A stretch of 64,000 bases of DNA, from NCBI GenBank assembly GCA_031254035.1, contig JAIRVF010000057.1:28085-92084 (forward strand). Reading direction: 5' to 3'. The notes below the pieces were generated by a model. That model saw only the letters and a program-made list of their open reading frames with translations, had not been told where the DNA came from and did no database searches. Shown piece after piece: positions 1 to 8,172 of this stretch (the stretch's first letter is position 1; the number at the start of each line of letters is the position of its first letter). Made by a program: the position numbers and the translations under genes. Source of the DNA: Paenibacillus sp. (GTDB lineage Bacteria > Bacillota > Bacilli > Paenibacillales > Paenibacillaceae).

Positions 1-3
1 AAT

Positions 4-138
4 CTAACGAAACTACACATCGTTATTTGCGCAAAATACAACCGTATAAACCTCTTCTGGGCTGAATAGCGTTTTCTAGTTTCATTAGACATTTCATAAG
101 CTCATTTTTGCCCGAATAACGATTGGATGTTTCGTTAG
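4..138. repeat. Imperfect inverted repeat pair, possible small MITE or relic
   Basis: Positions 4-29 and 113-138 are imperfect inverted repeats: the left arm has CTAACGAAAC then ATCGTTATT, and the reverse complement of the right arm has the same two blocks with a five-base mismatch between them. The arms enclose about 83 bases with no ORF. Nothing shows mobility; it may be a hairpin or a relic element. The window edge hides the left flank. Confidence 0.4.
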
Positions 139-199
139 CTTTTCACCATAGATGCAGTAATCTGTATCTTTCAAACAGGACAATCTTTTCAGGCTACAC

Positions 200-1474
200 T
201 CAGCGAACCTTATCCCGCATCATTAATAAACCGACCTCTGGCCCGGTTTTGATCTCCGCCTGGTTATCGGTTTTACTCTCTTCTTCGGGCTTTACGGCGA
301 ACAACGTCAGAAGTCCTCCTACAGCTCCCGCAATGGCCATAACGACAAAAAGCACCCAATGATTGGCCTTCATTAAAAGCGAAACCGCCGGTGGTCCTAT
401 GGATACGCCAATAAATCTCATGCTGCTATACAAGGAAGTGATGGTCCCTCTTTGCTTTTGCTCAATGCCTTCCGTGATGAGTGCATCCATGCATGGGAGG
501 ACGGTACCGATTCCGGCACCGCATAGCGAAAAAAACACAATCACGAAAATAATCTGGCTGCTGAATCCGGTAATGACAAGACTCACAGTCAGAAGCGTCA
601 TTCCGGCAAAACTCGTCCATTTCATGCGCTTTTTGTTTTTTCCAATCATTTTACCTGCCACAAAAGAAGCTAAACACAACACGGCCAACGGAATTGCCAA
701 CACTAGCCCTTTGACCACCCCATGCAGATTGTATTTGGTTTCAAGCGTTTCGGACAAATAAAAAAGAACCCCGAACAAAATGAACATGCTGATTCCGCCC
801 ACGGCGAAAATCGCATACAACCATTTCCCTCTTTCCCTCAGAATACTTTTTGTGTCAGAAAGAAACTGCCGGATAGAATGATCGCTTTGACTTTTCTTTT
901 TCGGGATTTTGACAAAAAAAAGGACAAGCAGCATGGATATAATACATAACACCGGAATGCTCAGAAACGGCAAATACCACAGCACGCTTGCTAATAGCGC
1001 CCCTAATATAGGACTTAACACTTTGCCGAAGGTATTGGAGGTTTCAACGATCCCAAGGCTTTTGCTGACATCATCTTCTTCCTTAAACATATCCCCCACA
1101 AGTGGAAGAACGATTGGAAACGCGCCCGCAGCTCCAATCCCCTGAAGAAACCGTCCCGCAAGTATAATCCAGTAAGCGGTAATTCCGCCGGTCATCAAAG
1201 CCGCACCACCTGACACCGCCCCCCCAACAGAGGCAATAATCAAGCTGGGAATGATAACGGTTTTTCGTCCAAAACGGTCAGACAAGTAACCAGCAATCGG
1301 AATCAAAAGAATGGCCACTACCGCGTAAATGGTAATAAGCATGCTGACTTGTAAAGGGCTGACATGAAGCTGCTGCGATATTTGCGGCAAAATGGGAATC
1401 AGCATAGAATTGCCAAGCGTCATGATCAAAGGGATAGACGCCAGCGCCGCTAGATCCCACTTCTTGTCTTCCAT
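200..1474 (-). CDS. MFS efflux transporter (drug/siderophore exporter type)
   Basis: A 424-residue major facilitator protein with about 12 hydrophobic segments and a clear motif A (GYLSDRFGRKT, residues 62-72) in the loop after TM2, as in proton-driven drug/H+ antiporters. The charged linker around residues 190-205 fits the central cytoplasmic loop. It resembles the Bacillus YmfD/ACDE-type exporters, which include a bacillibactin exporter, but the substrate cannot be read from sequence. The ATG at 1472-1474 is preceded by AAAGGTGG with normal spacing. No siderophore genes lie nearby, so a general efflux role is the safest call. It follows the terminator of helD on the same strand and is probably transcribed alone. 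Confidence 0.85.
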   Translation of the reverse strand: MEDKKWDLAALASIPLIMTLGNSMLIPILPQISQQLHVSPLQVSMLITIYAVVAILLIPIAGYLSDRFGRKTVIIPSLIIASVGGAVSGGAALMTGGITAYWIILAGRFLQGIGAAGAFPIVLPLVGDMFKEEDDVSKSLGIVETSNTFGKVLSPILGALLASVLWYLPFLSIPVLCIISMLLVLFFVKIPKKKSQSDHSIRQFLSDTKSILRERGKWLYAIFAVGGISMFILFGVLFYLSETLETKYNLHGVVKGLVLAIPLAVLCLASFVAGKMIGKNKKRMKWTSFAGMTLLTVSLVITGFSSQIIFVIVFFSLCGAGIGTVLPCMDALITEGIEQKQRGTITSLYSSMRFIGVSIGPPAVSLLMKANHWVLFVVMAIAGAVGGLLTLFAVKPEEESKTDNQAEIKTGPEVGLLMMRDKVR

Positions 1475-1550
1475 GACAAAACCACCTTTATATTCGATAA
1501 TACCTCGTTATATTGTGGTTTGTTTTGCAAACAACTATGCGTAATAACGG

Positions 1551-1596
1551 AAAAAAGCCATCCCTCCGTAGTTAAAAAACTACTGTAGAGATGGCT
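1551..1596 (-). terminator. Rho-independent terminator of helD
   Basis: On the minus strand AGCCATC (1590-1596) pairs with GATGGCT (1556-1562), with a second inner AGTAG/CTAC pairing, and a run of six T follows (1551-1556). It sits 23 bases after the helD stop. Confidence 0.8.
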
Positions 1597-1618
1597 TCCC
1601 TTCTTTGCCGGGTAAACC

Positions 1619-3973
1619 CTATGCCTGCAATATATATTTATCTTCGCCCGCATCTTGAATGAACCGACATGGCTCGCCCAAGCAATGAATATGAAGCAGA
1701 TGCATCGCGCGCGTACATGCCGTATAAAACAGCTTTCGCTCGGATTCCCTGTGGTAAGAGTCTTGCGAAGCGTCATAAATAACCACCGCATCGAACTCTA
1801 CCCCCTTCGCCAGGTAGGACGGAATCACAAGCGTGCCTGTCACAAACGAGGGCGTGGTTTTGGCGATCTTTTTGAGCGGAATATCGTTCTTAAGCGAATG
1901 ATATACCTGCTCGCATTCCTCAGCTGTTTTGCAAATAATGGCTGTATGCTCATATCCCCGCTCACCCAGGCGCCGGATATCCTCCACAATATTCCGATGC
2001 AGTTTCTCCCTGCTGTCCGCCAGCTTTATGAGCGGCTTTTCGCCAAATCGGTTAAACGGTACAATCGCCTCTCCTCCTGGCATCATGCTGCGCGTGAAAT
2101 CAACGATTTCCAGTGTCGAACGGTAACTGCGGGTCAGTGATATAACCTCGGTTTCCTCAGCACCGTACAACTGCTTTAGGGATTCCAGACTGCCCCCAAG
2201 CACATCCGTATGCGCATAGATTCCCTGGTTTAAGTCTCCAAGCGCTGTCATGCGGGCACGTGGAAAAATCCTTTTGACATATTCAAGCTGGGACGGGGAG
2301 TAATCCTGTACCTCATCAATGAAAACATGGCGGATTACATTATTGACCTGGAACCCTTTTACAAGATCCTGCAAGTAAAGATACGGCGTCACGTCCTCAT
2401 AAGCCAACTTGCCTTCTTGCATTAATCGAACGGTTTCAATACCCATTTCGTCCCACTCGTCCGGGAGTCCGGCCTCTCCGCTAACCGAGAGGAAAAGTTC
2501 CTTGTTCGTGAACAGTTCTTCATACATTGCCTTGACATCCACGAACCGCATCCGTTTGATCCATTTGCGCACAGGTTTCAGCCATTCGTTGACAATCATT
2601 TTAGCCAAAAGGATGCGCTCACGTTCAAAATCGTCAAAGCTCATTTTTTTTCCGCTCTGCTTGCGACGAATCCGTGTATAGGCTTTTTGATATTCATCCG
2701 AGTCAAGCAAATCAATCTGCTCGTCCACCCAAGGAGCCTGCCGCTCGTTTTTGGCAAACTGGGCCAACTCCTTGCCCAGCCAATCCCGCATAAGTTCGAT
2801 TCGGTTGGCCAGCCGTACTGCTGGATCATAGCTGTAAAACTTCTCCTGCATGGCTTGTTCTGACACAATTAATCGCCCTTTGAAGCGAACAGGTCTGAAT
2901 TTCATGCCACTTTGCTCCAAATGGTTCTTGTACCTGCGGATCGTTTCCAGAAACTGCGATGAGGATTTGTAGTCGATGGATGCCTTCTTGACCGTTAACC
3001 ACGGACCTTCCTCGGCTTTCAAAATCGACTCCATCTGTGAAAAAACATCCTCCAAATCGAACTCTCTGCCCAAACGGTGCTCCAAGTAGGCTTGGAAAGT
3101 TGTTTGCAACATATTTTCTTCGCCAAGCTCGGGGAGCACGGTCGAAACATAGCTGTTAAACATCGGATTCGGGGAAAAGAGGATGACCTGATCCGCTTTT
3201 AAAGTTTCACGGTATTTGTACAACAGGTAGGCAACCCGCTGAAGCGCTGCCGAAGTTTTTCCGCTGCCCGCCGCCCCCTGAACAACAAGCATCCGGCTTT
3301 TGTCGTTGCGGATCACCGCATTTTGTTCTTTCTGAATGGTCGCAATGATGCTTTTCATCTGATTATCCGAGGAATGACTGAGAACCTGCTGGAGTAGTTC
3401 ATCGCCAATCGTCACACCGGTATCAAACATGACCTTGATTTGACCATCTCTAATAACAAATTGGCGTTTCAGTTCCATTGTGCCGCTGATCTCTCCGCTT
3501 GGCGTCTGATATGACGCAGGACCAGGCGATCCATCATAATAAAGGCTGGACACTGGCGCACGCCAGTCATAGACCAAAAAGGTTTCCTGATCGTCATCTA
3601 GAAAAGAGGCAATACCAAGATAAATGGTTTCCGCTTTTTTCTCTCCCTCTTCCGCAAAATCAATCCGTCCAAAGTATGGCGATCTGACCAGAAGCTTCAA
3701 TTTTTTTAATGTCTCGGAGGATTGTAAGTGCGCAAGTTCCCGCTCGGATAACACTTGGGACTGCTGACGTAAGCTGGTGGAGGTTTCCCCCAGGTCATCG
3801 GAGCTGCTGAAGTTGACTCTGACTTCATCCCAGAAATCCTTCCGCAGTTCAACGACATCGCCCCGGACAACACCCACTTCCGCTTCAAGGGTTCCCTTAC
3901 GGACGGCAATTTTCTCAGTTACACTGTCCACCCGATCCTGCTCGTGCTGCCATTCCTGATCATTCAAATCCAT
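1619..3973 (-). CDS. helD: HelD-type RNA polymerase recycling ATPase (UvrD/Rep-like)
   Basis: A 784-residue SF1 helicase-like ATPase. The N-terminal 60 residues are charged and helical, as in the HelD arm that enters the RNA polymerase secondary channel. Walker A (GAAGSGKT) is near residue 230, the DEVQD Walker B near 548, and a late VEFDAVVIYD motif marks the C-terminal RecA-like domain. The family releases stalled RNA polymerase from DNA and nucleic acids, interacting with RpoB/RpoC; length matches B. subtilis HelD. A longer reading opens at a TTG at 4006, but the ATG at 3971-3973 is preferred because AAGGGGATGAG lies at ribosome-binding distance. Its promoter is overlapped by an opposing sigma-A promoter (see 4000-4034). 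Confidence 0.9.
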   Translation of the reverse strand: MDLNDQEWQHEQDRVDSVTEKIAVRKGTLEAEVGVVRGDVVELRKDFWDEVRVNFSSSDDLGETSTSLRQQSQVLSERELAHLQSSETLKKLKLLVRSPYFGRIDFAEEGEKKAETIYLGIASFLDDDQETFLVYDWRAPVSSLYYDGSPGPASYQTPSGEISGTMELKRQFVIRDGQIKVMFDTGVTIGDELLQQVLSHSSDNQMKSIIATIQKEQNAVIRNDKSRMLVVQGAAGSGKTSAALQRVAYLLYKYRETLKADQVILFSPNPMFNSYVSTVLPELGEENMLQTTFQAYLEHRLGREFDLEDVFSQMESILKAEEGPWLTVKKASIDYKSSSQFLETIRRYKNHLEQSGMKFRPVRFKGRLIVSEQAMQEKFYSYDPAVRLANRIELMRDWLGKELAQFAKNERQAPWVDEQIDLLDSDEYQKAYTRIRRKQSGKKMSFDDFERERILLAKMIVNEWLKPVRKWIKRMRFVDVKAMYEELFTNKELFLSVSGEAGLPDEWDEMGIETVRLMQEGKLAYEDVTPYLYLQDLVKGFQVNNVIRHVFIDEVQDYSPSQLEYVKRIFPRARMTALGDLNQGIYAHTDVLGGSLESLKQLYGAEETEVISLTRSYRSTLEIVDFTRSMMPGGEAIVPFNRFGEKPLIKLADSREKLHRNIVEDIRRLGERGYEHTAIICKTAEECEQVYHSLKNDIPLKKIAKTTPSFVTGTLVIPSYLAKGVEFDAVVIYDASQDSYHRESERKLFYTACTRAMHLLHIHCLGEPCRFIQDAGEDKYILQA

Positions 3974-3999
3974 ACCTGCTCTCATCCCCTTTTTTATAT

Positions 4000-4028
4000 T
4001 TGACAATTCTATTTTCGGATGTTATAAT
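4000..4028 (+). promoter_or_regulatory. Consensus sigma-A promoter for a candidate small RNA
   Basis: TTGACA (4000-4005), a 17-base spacer and TATAAT (4023-4028): a perfect match to the vegetative consensus. It points away from helD, into a segment with a strong terminator about 105 bases on. Confidence 0.8.
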
Positions 4029-4034
4029 TGAAAA
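4006..4034 (-). promoter_or_regulatory. Probable helD promoter, overlapping the opposing promoter
   Basis: Minus-strand TTTTCA (4029-4034), 17-base spacer, TAGAAT (4006-4011). A start near 3999 would leave a leader of about 26 bases before the helD ATG. It occupies almost the same DNA as the plus-strand consensus promoter, so the two cannot be bound by polymerase at once. Confidence 0.55.
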
Positions 4035-4142
4035 GGAATTGTTATGCTCTTAATGGTGGCAATAGGCCGTATGATCTATTTTATCAAGAACGCTATTGAA
4101 AATCAAACCATTTTAAGGGGAGCCAGCGGCTCCCCTTTTTAG
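4035..4142 (+). ncRNA. Candidate ~105-nt small RNA with embedded 32-codon ORF
   Basis: The stretch is bounded by a perfect promoter (4000-4028) and a strong intrinsic terminator (stem GGGGAGCC/GGCTCCCC, 4117-4135, then T5AGT6). It also holds a 32-codon ORF from ATG 4044 to TAG 4142, preceded by AAAAGGA; the peptide begins MLLMVAIGRMIYFIKN, mildly hydrophobic. The last ten codons lie in the terminator stem, and the AAAAGGA would sit at or before the predicted transcript start, so I favour a non-coding or leaderless dual-function RNA. It converges on the 3' end of the adenine deaminase gene. It is not recognised as a known RNA family. Confidence 0.5.
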
Positions 4143-4147
4143 TTTTT
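4117..4147 (+). terminator. Rho-independent terminator of the small RNA
   Basis: An eight-base perfect stem GGGGAGCC/GGCTCCCC with loop AGC, followed by TTTTTAGTTTTTT. The T tract on the plus strand sets the direction; on the minus strand it is weaker but could help stop readthrough from the deaminase gene. Confidence 0.85.
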
Positions 4148-4182
4148 TATTCCGTATTTTCTTCAGCTTGTTGTGCCTAATT

Positions 4183-6012
4183 TTAATATTCTGATGTTAC
4201 AAACAAAGGCACGATATCAATACCTTCGGCGGAGATTCGGACTAGCCCTTTATCCGACAAACGGATTTCCGGGATCACGACTAGAGCAAGCAGCGATAAA
4301 GTCATAAATGCATTATTTAGTGGGCATCCGGCCTCAACTAGTGCCCGGCTAATCCCTTCCGACTGCCGAGCTACTGTTTCAAAAGGCTGGTTGGACATGA
4401 TGCCGCCCACCGCCAGCGGAAACTCCGATACGCCATCCTTAGTCAGCATGATCACGCCTCCCTGCATATCCGCAACGAGATTGCCCGCTTGGGCCATCAG
4501 CTTATCATCATTGCCAATCACCGTCAGGTTGTGGCTATCATGAGCAACCGTCATCGCGATGGCGGCAGGTTTGTTAAATCCAATTCCCTTCAAGATTCCG
4601 AGCGCATGCCCTCCACCTTTGCCGTGACGCTCAAACACAGCCATTTTGCAAAGGCCGCCGACAGGATCAAGCTGGACTGTATTATGTTTCACATCCACCA
4701 GGACATTCCGTTCAATGGTCGTCACGTGATTTTCAACCACTTCGATCGCCCGTACCTCGGCTTTTCCTGCGGCAATCGGGGCCGTAATGGTGAAATCGCC
4801 GGCATTCAGCTCGCGCTCCAGCTTGACCGTATTAAATGCAAGTTCCGGGAGCTCGTAACGTTCCCAATCCGCAGTCATTCTTCCGTTCTCCGCCACAACT
4901 TGTCCGGCGGCAATTGTCATGACTACGTTGACATCCGCTAAATTTCCGTCCAGCAGAATGATGTCCGCATACGCTCCAGGAACAATGGCGCCGATATCCC
5001 GGGATAAGCCAAACCGTTCAGCCGTGTTGATCGTCGCCATCTGGAAGGCCGTTACCGGTTTAACTCCTTGTGCAATGGCATGGCGGACGACGTAATTCAT
5101 ATGCCCTTCATTCATCAGCGACTCCGAGCTGCGGTCGTCGGTGACAAGGAGCATCCGGCGCGTGTCCAAGCCTCCTTCGGTATGGGCTTTGATTGTCGCC
5201 GCTACGTCATGCCAAGCCGAGCCTTGGCGCATTTTGGCGTACATCCCAAGCCGGACACGTTCTACTACATCCTCGGCGGTGACGCATTCGTGATCCCCAT
5301 TAACCCCGCTCGCAGCATATACCGGCAGGCGCCAATCATCCGATTTCCAAGTAAAATGCCCGTCAGCGATTTTGCCTGCACGCAGCGTCGCCTGGATCTC
5401 CCCGATCATTTTTTCATCGCCATACACGACGCCCGGAAAGTTCATCACTTCACCAAGGCCGATCATATCATCACCCCAGCTCAGCGCCTCAGCAACTTCC
5501 TCCGGCCCGATATAAGCGCCAGTTGTCTCAAGCCCTGGATGGGTGGATGGCACGCATGAAGCAACTTGCATATAAGCCGCAAGCGGAGTCGATCTGGCTT
5601 CCTCGAGCATAAACCGCAGCCCGTCTAATCCAAGTACATTGGATATTTCATGTGCATCAAAAAATCCACCGGTCGTTCCAAGAGGGAGTACAGCTCTGGC
5701 AAACTCCGTGGCCGTCATTTGTGTGCTTTCGATATGGCAGTGGCCGTCAAGAAGCCCCGGCGCGGCATATTTTCCGCCCGCGTCGATGATTTGCGTTTCC
5801 TCGCCAACGGTGTGGCTCACATCCTGGCCTACATAAACAATACGGGCTTCACTTACCGCAATCGACATTCCCGGTATAATCTCTCCAGATACCACATTCA
5901 CCAACCGGACATTTTTAATGACTAAACTTGCCTTTTTGTCTCCACGTGCGGCTGCCACCTGCTCCGGCATACATTCCGCAAAAGGACGTCTTCCCCATGC
6001 TGCTGTTTTCAT
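4183..6012 (-). CDS. ade: Adenine deaminase
   Basis: A 609-residue amidohydrolase that deaminates adenine to hypoxanthine in purine salvage. Metal-binding H91-C-H93 sits in LLDGHCHIES; the family segment DAHEISNVLG follows; IGLGEVMNFPGVVYGD, DGHFTWKSDDW and the TDDRSSE motif are characteristic of the AdeC family. The C-terminal domain has GGHALGI and VAHDSHNL, also conserved. Length is slightly above the usual 570-600. The ATG is preceded by GGAGGGTTAACA. No purine-riboswitch signature was seen in the 100 bases upstream. The gene seems monocistronic and lies next to a 293-bp interspersed repeat. Confidence 0.92.
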   Translation of the reverse strand: MKTAAWGRRPFAECMPEQVAAARGDKKASLVIKNVRLVNVVSGEIIPGMSIAVSEARIVYVGQDVSHTVGEETQIIDAGGKYAAPGLLDGHCHIESTQMTATEFARAVLPLGTTGGFFDAHEISNVLGLDGLRFMLEEARSTPLAAYMQVASCVPSTHPGLETTGAYIGPEEVAEALSWGDDMIGLGEVMNFPGVVYGDEKMIGEIQATLRAGKIADGHFTWKSDDWRLPVYAASGVNGDHECVTAEDVVERVRLGMYAKMRQGSAWHDVAATIKAHTEGGLDTRRMLLVTDDRSSESLMNEGHMNYVVRHAIAQGVKPVTAFQMATINTAERFGLSRDIGAIVPGAYADIILLDGNLADVNVVMTIAAGQVVAENGRMTADWERYELPELAFNTVKLERELNAGDFTITAPIAAGKAEVRAIEVVENHVTTIERNVLVDVKHNTVQLDPVGGLCKMAVFERHGKGGGHALGILKGIGFNKPAAIAMTVAHDSHNLTVIGNDDKLMAQAGNLVADMQGGVIMLTKDGVSEFPLAVGGIMSNQPFETVARQSEGISRALVEAGCPLNNAFMTLSLLALVVIPEIRLSDKGLVRISAEGIDIVPLFVTSEY

Positions 6013-6115
6013 TGTTAACCCTCCATCTCCATCTCTCTGGTGATAATCCTTTTGGGCCGTTTAAGCCTAATTCATAACATCATACAACCGGCTAGGATAA
6101 AAAATCAATTCTTTA

Positions 6116-6408
6116 AGTGCGTGTTCAAAAAGGCCGGTTTTCAGCACCGAAGCTTATGCTTCCGATGTGCGTTTTTTCAAAACGCTTCAGTTGGATGAAG
6201 CTAGGGACTGAGGAGCGGAGCTACACGTTTTCGCAGAAAACGACTTCGTAAGCATCTGCTTGTAGTGGGTACGTGAGCACCTGAAATGTTTCAGGAGGAA
6301 ACATACTTCGTAAGCATCTGCTTAGGCCCTGCTGAATTCAAGATTCGATGTCGAGCCTGCTTCCTGATTCACTTCGTGATCAAAAGCGGACTTTTTGAAC
6401 AACCTCTT
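6116..6408 (+). repeat. 293-bp MITE-like interspersed repeat, copy 1
   Basis: Full copy, taken as plus orientation. The ends carry near-perfect 19-base inverted repeats: GTTCAAAAAGGCCGGTTTT at 6123 and, read from the other strand, GTTCAAAAAGTCCGCTTTT ending at 6400. Shared outer flanks are AGTGCGT and AACCTCTT. Inside are small hairpins (ACGTTTTCGCAGAAAACG; GTTTCAGGAGGAAAC) and a doubled ACTTCGTAAGCATCTGCTT. There is no ORF of note. The same element recurs at 39207-39499 (inverted) and from 63807 to the window end, with a remnant at 24445-24480. Confidence 0.85.
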
Positions 6409-6502
6409 TAAAGTTCTTAAGAAATTCTTAGTAGGCACTTAAACAGTCATGGTTATGATGTTAATAGTGGTTTTCCAAAAATTCAAGTGAGGTAATAAAC
6501 TT

Positions 6503-7450
6503 ATGAAGGTAATCCATAAAAAAAAGAAGAAAAAATCTTTTATGATGCTGCTCGTTTTATTTGCAACGATATTAGCCGCATCCGTGGTATTAACACGTTT
6601 CCCATTCTTCAAGATCGATGCATCTTCTGCCGTGCTTATGGATGTAAAGTCAGGAAAAGTATATTATGAACATAACGCTTCCGCAGCACTTCCCCCAGCC
6701 AGCATGTCCAAAATGATGACGGAACTGCTGGTACTGCAAAATGTAAAGGAAGGCCGCAATTCCTGGGAAGAGCCGGTAACGGCAAGCCGTTACGCCGCCA
6801 ATGTGACAGGGGCCAAAATCGGACTGCGCCCCGGAGAATCGCTGCCACTGCGGACGATGTTCGAAGCGATGGTCATCCATTCGGCCAATGATGCCGCCAT
6901 TGCCCTTGCGGAGCATATCGGCGGGAGCGAGAAGGCATTTGTGGAGCAAATGAACATGATGGCGCACAATATCGGCCTGTCGTCACAATCCGTATTTGCC
7001 AACGCCACCGGTTTGTCTTCCGCGGATTTGAAGGGGTTCAGATCGGCTGCTTCCGACCGGGAAACGGTGTTGACAGCCACGGATCTCGCCATAACGGCCC
7101 GTTATTTGATCCGAACATACCCGGAAATTTTGAAAATAACCGAAAAAACGGAACTCTACATCCCTGAAAAACAGCAGTCCTTCCACACGACCAACGCGAT
7201 GCTCCCTGGAGAGGCTTTTGCCTATAACGGCAATGACGGCTTTAAAACAGGTTATACAGAGCGGGCTGGCTACTGCTTTACGGGCACTTCCGAACGGGAC
7301 GGGAAACGTTTCATTGCGGTGGTGATGGGCTCTGCCAATACCCAAAAGCGTTTTGAAGATGCCGCCAAAATATTTAACTATGGGTTCGGCGGCGGCAGCG
7401 CTGATATGGGCAAATGGATGAACCGGGCTGTAAAGGCAATCCATTTATAA
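6503..7450 (+). CDS. D-alanyl-D-alanine carboxypeptidase (peptidase S11, DacF/PBP5 type)
   Basis: A 315-residue penicillin-binding carboxypeptidase that trims the terminal D-Ala from peptidoglycan stem peptides outside the membrane. All three active-site motifs are present: SMSK (67-70, nucleophile S67), SAN (127-129) and KTG (248-250). A lysine-rich N-terminus (residues 1-11) and a hydrophobic segment (12-30) act as signal or anchor. It lacks the long C-terminal beta domain and amphipathic tail of PBP5, so it is a short form held by its N-terminus. It is followed after 23 bases by a VanR/VanS-like two-component pair, which suggests shared transcription and a cell-wall stress role. The RBS is GAGGT upstream of the ATG. 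Confidence 0.9.
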   Translation: MKVIHKKKKKKSFMMLLVLFATILAASVVLTRFPFFKIDASSAVLMDVKSGKVYYEHNASAALPPASMSKMMTELLVLQNVKEGRNSWEEPVTASRYAANVTGAKIGLRPGESLPLRTMFEAMVIHSANDAAIALAEHIGGSEKAFVEQMNMMAHNIGLSSQSVFANATGLSSADLKGFRSAASDRETVLTATDLAITARYLIRTYPEILKITEKTELYIPEKQQSFHTTNAMLPGEAFAYNGNDGFKTGYTERAGYCFTGTSERDGKRFIAVVMGSANTQKRFEDAAKIFNYGFGGGSADMGKWMNRAVKAIHL

Positions 7451-7473
7451 TCGTTCTTTTTGGAGGATTTGAC

Positions 7474-8172
7474 GTGAGAAATATACTAGTTGTAGACGAC
7501 GACAAAGAGATCGCCAACCTGATCTCGATCTATTTAAGAAATGAAGGGTTCCATATTGTCTGCGCCCATGACGGGGAAGAAGCGCTGAACCTGGTAAATA
7601 ACTCGGTACAGCCTTTTGACCTCATCGTACTTGACATTATGATGCCTAAGATCGACGGGCTCGAGGTATGCAGACAAATCCGCGAAACGGCTTCCGTCAT
7701 CCCAATTTTGATGCTCAGCGCCAAAACGGAAGATATGGATAAAATCCTTGGACTAATGACCGGAGCCGATGATTATATGATCAAGCCTTTTAATCCGCTC
7801 GAACTTACGGTCAGAGTCAAAACATTGCTGCGGCGTACATTTCAATATAACACAGAAGCACGGACCTCAGATGATTCGGTACTCCGCATCCAGGATGTTG
7901 AGATCAATCGCAGCACACACCGCGTTACCGCAAGCGGCAGTGACGTACAATTGACCGGAAGGGAATTCGATATTCTGGGTTTGCTTGCCTCGCATCCAGG
8001 CCGGGTATTCAGTGCAGAGGAAATATTCCAAAGAGTGTGGAAAGAAAAATATTATGTGTCCAACAATACGGTCATGGTTCATATCAGTAATCTGCGCGAC
8101 AAGCTCGAAAGGGAGATGGGGTATAAGCTGATTCAAACCGTGTGGGGAGTAGGTTATAAAATCGATGCGTAG
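7474..8172 (+). CDS. OmpR/VanR-family response regulator
   Basis: A 232-residue transcription factor with an N-terminal receiver domain (acidic pocket D8-D10, phospho-acceptor D54 in LIVLDIMMPK, conserved K104 in YMIKPF) and a C-terminal winged-helix DNA-binding domain (LTGREFDILGLL to GVGYKI). The start is the GTG at 7474 with TGGAGG at good spacing; the longer reading from 7414 overlaps the upstream gene and has no ribosome site. The stop overlaps the following kinase gene by eight bases. Family knowledge places such pairs with envelope control, and the linked D,D-carboxypeptidase supports that; nothing here shows glycopeptide resistance genes. Confidence 0.92.
   Translation: MRNILVVDDDKEIANLISIYLRNEGFHIVCAHDGEEALNLVNNSVQPFDLIVLDIMMPKIDGLEVCRQIRETASVIPILMLSAKTEDMDKILGLMTGADDYMIKPFNPLELTVRVKTLLRRTFQYNTEARTSDDSVLRIQDVEINRSTHRVTASGSDVQLTGREFDILGLLASHPGRVFSAEEIFQRVWKEKYYVSNNTVMVHISNLRDKLEREMGYKLIQTVWGVGYKIDA

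Noticed and set aside
4044-4142. 32-codon ORF as a firm protein gene
   Set aside because: Its ribosome site would be at or before the predicted transcript start and its last third is the terminator stem; kept only as a feature of the candidate RNA.
6013-6115. Purine riboswitch before the adenine deaminase gene
   Set aside because: The conserved purine-aptamer core and P1 pairing are not found, and there is no leader terminator.
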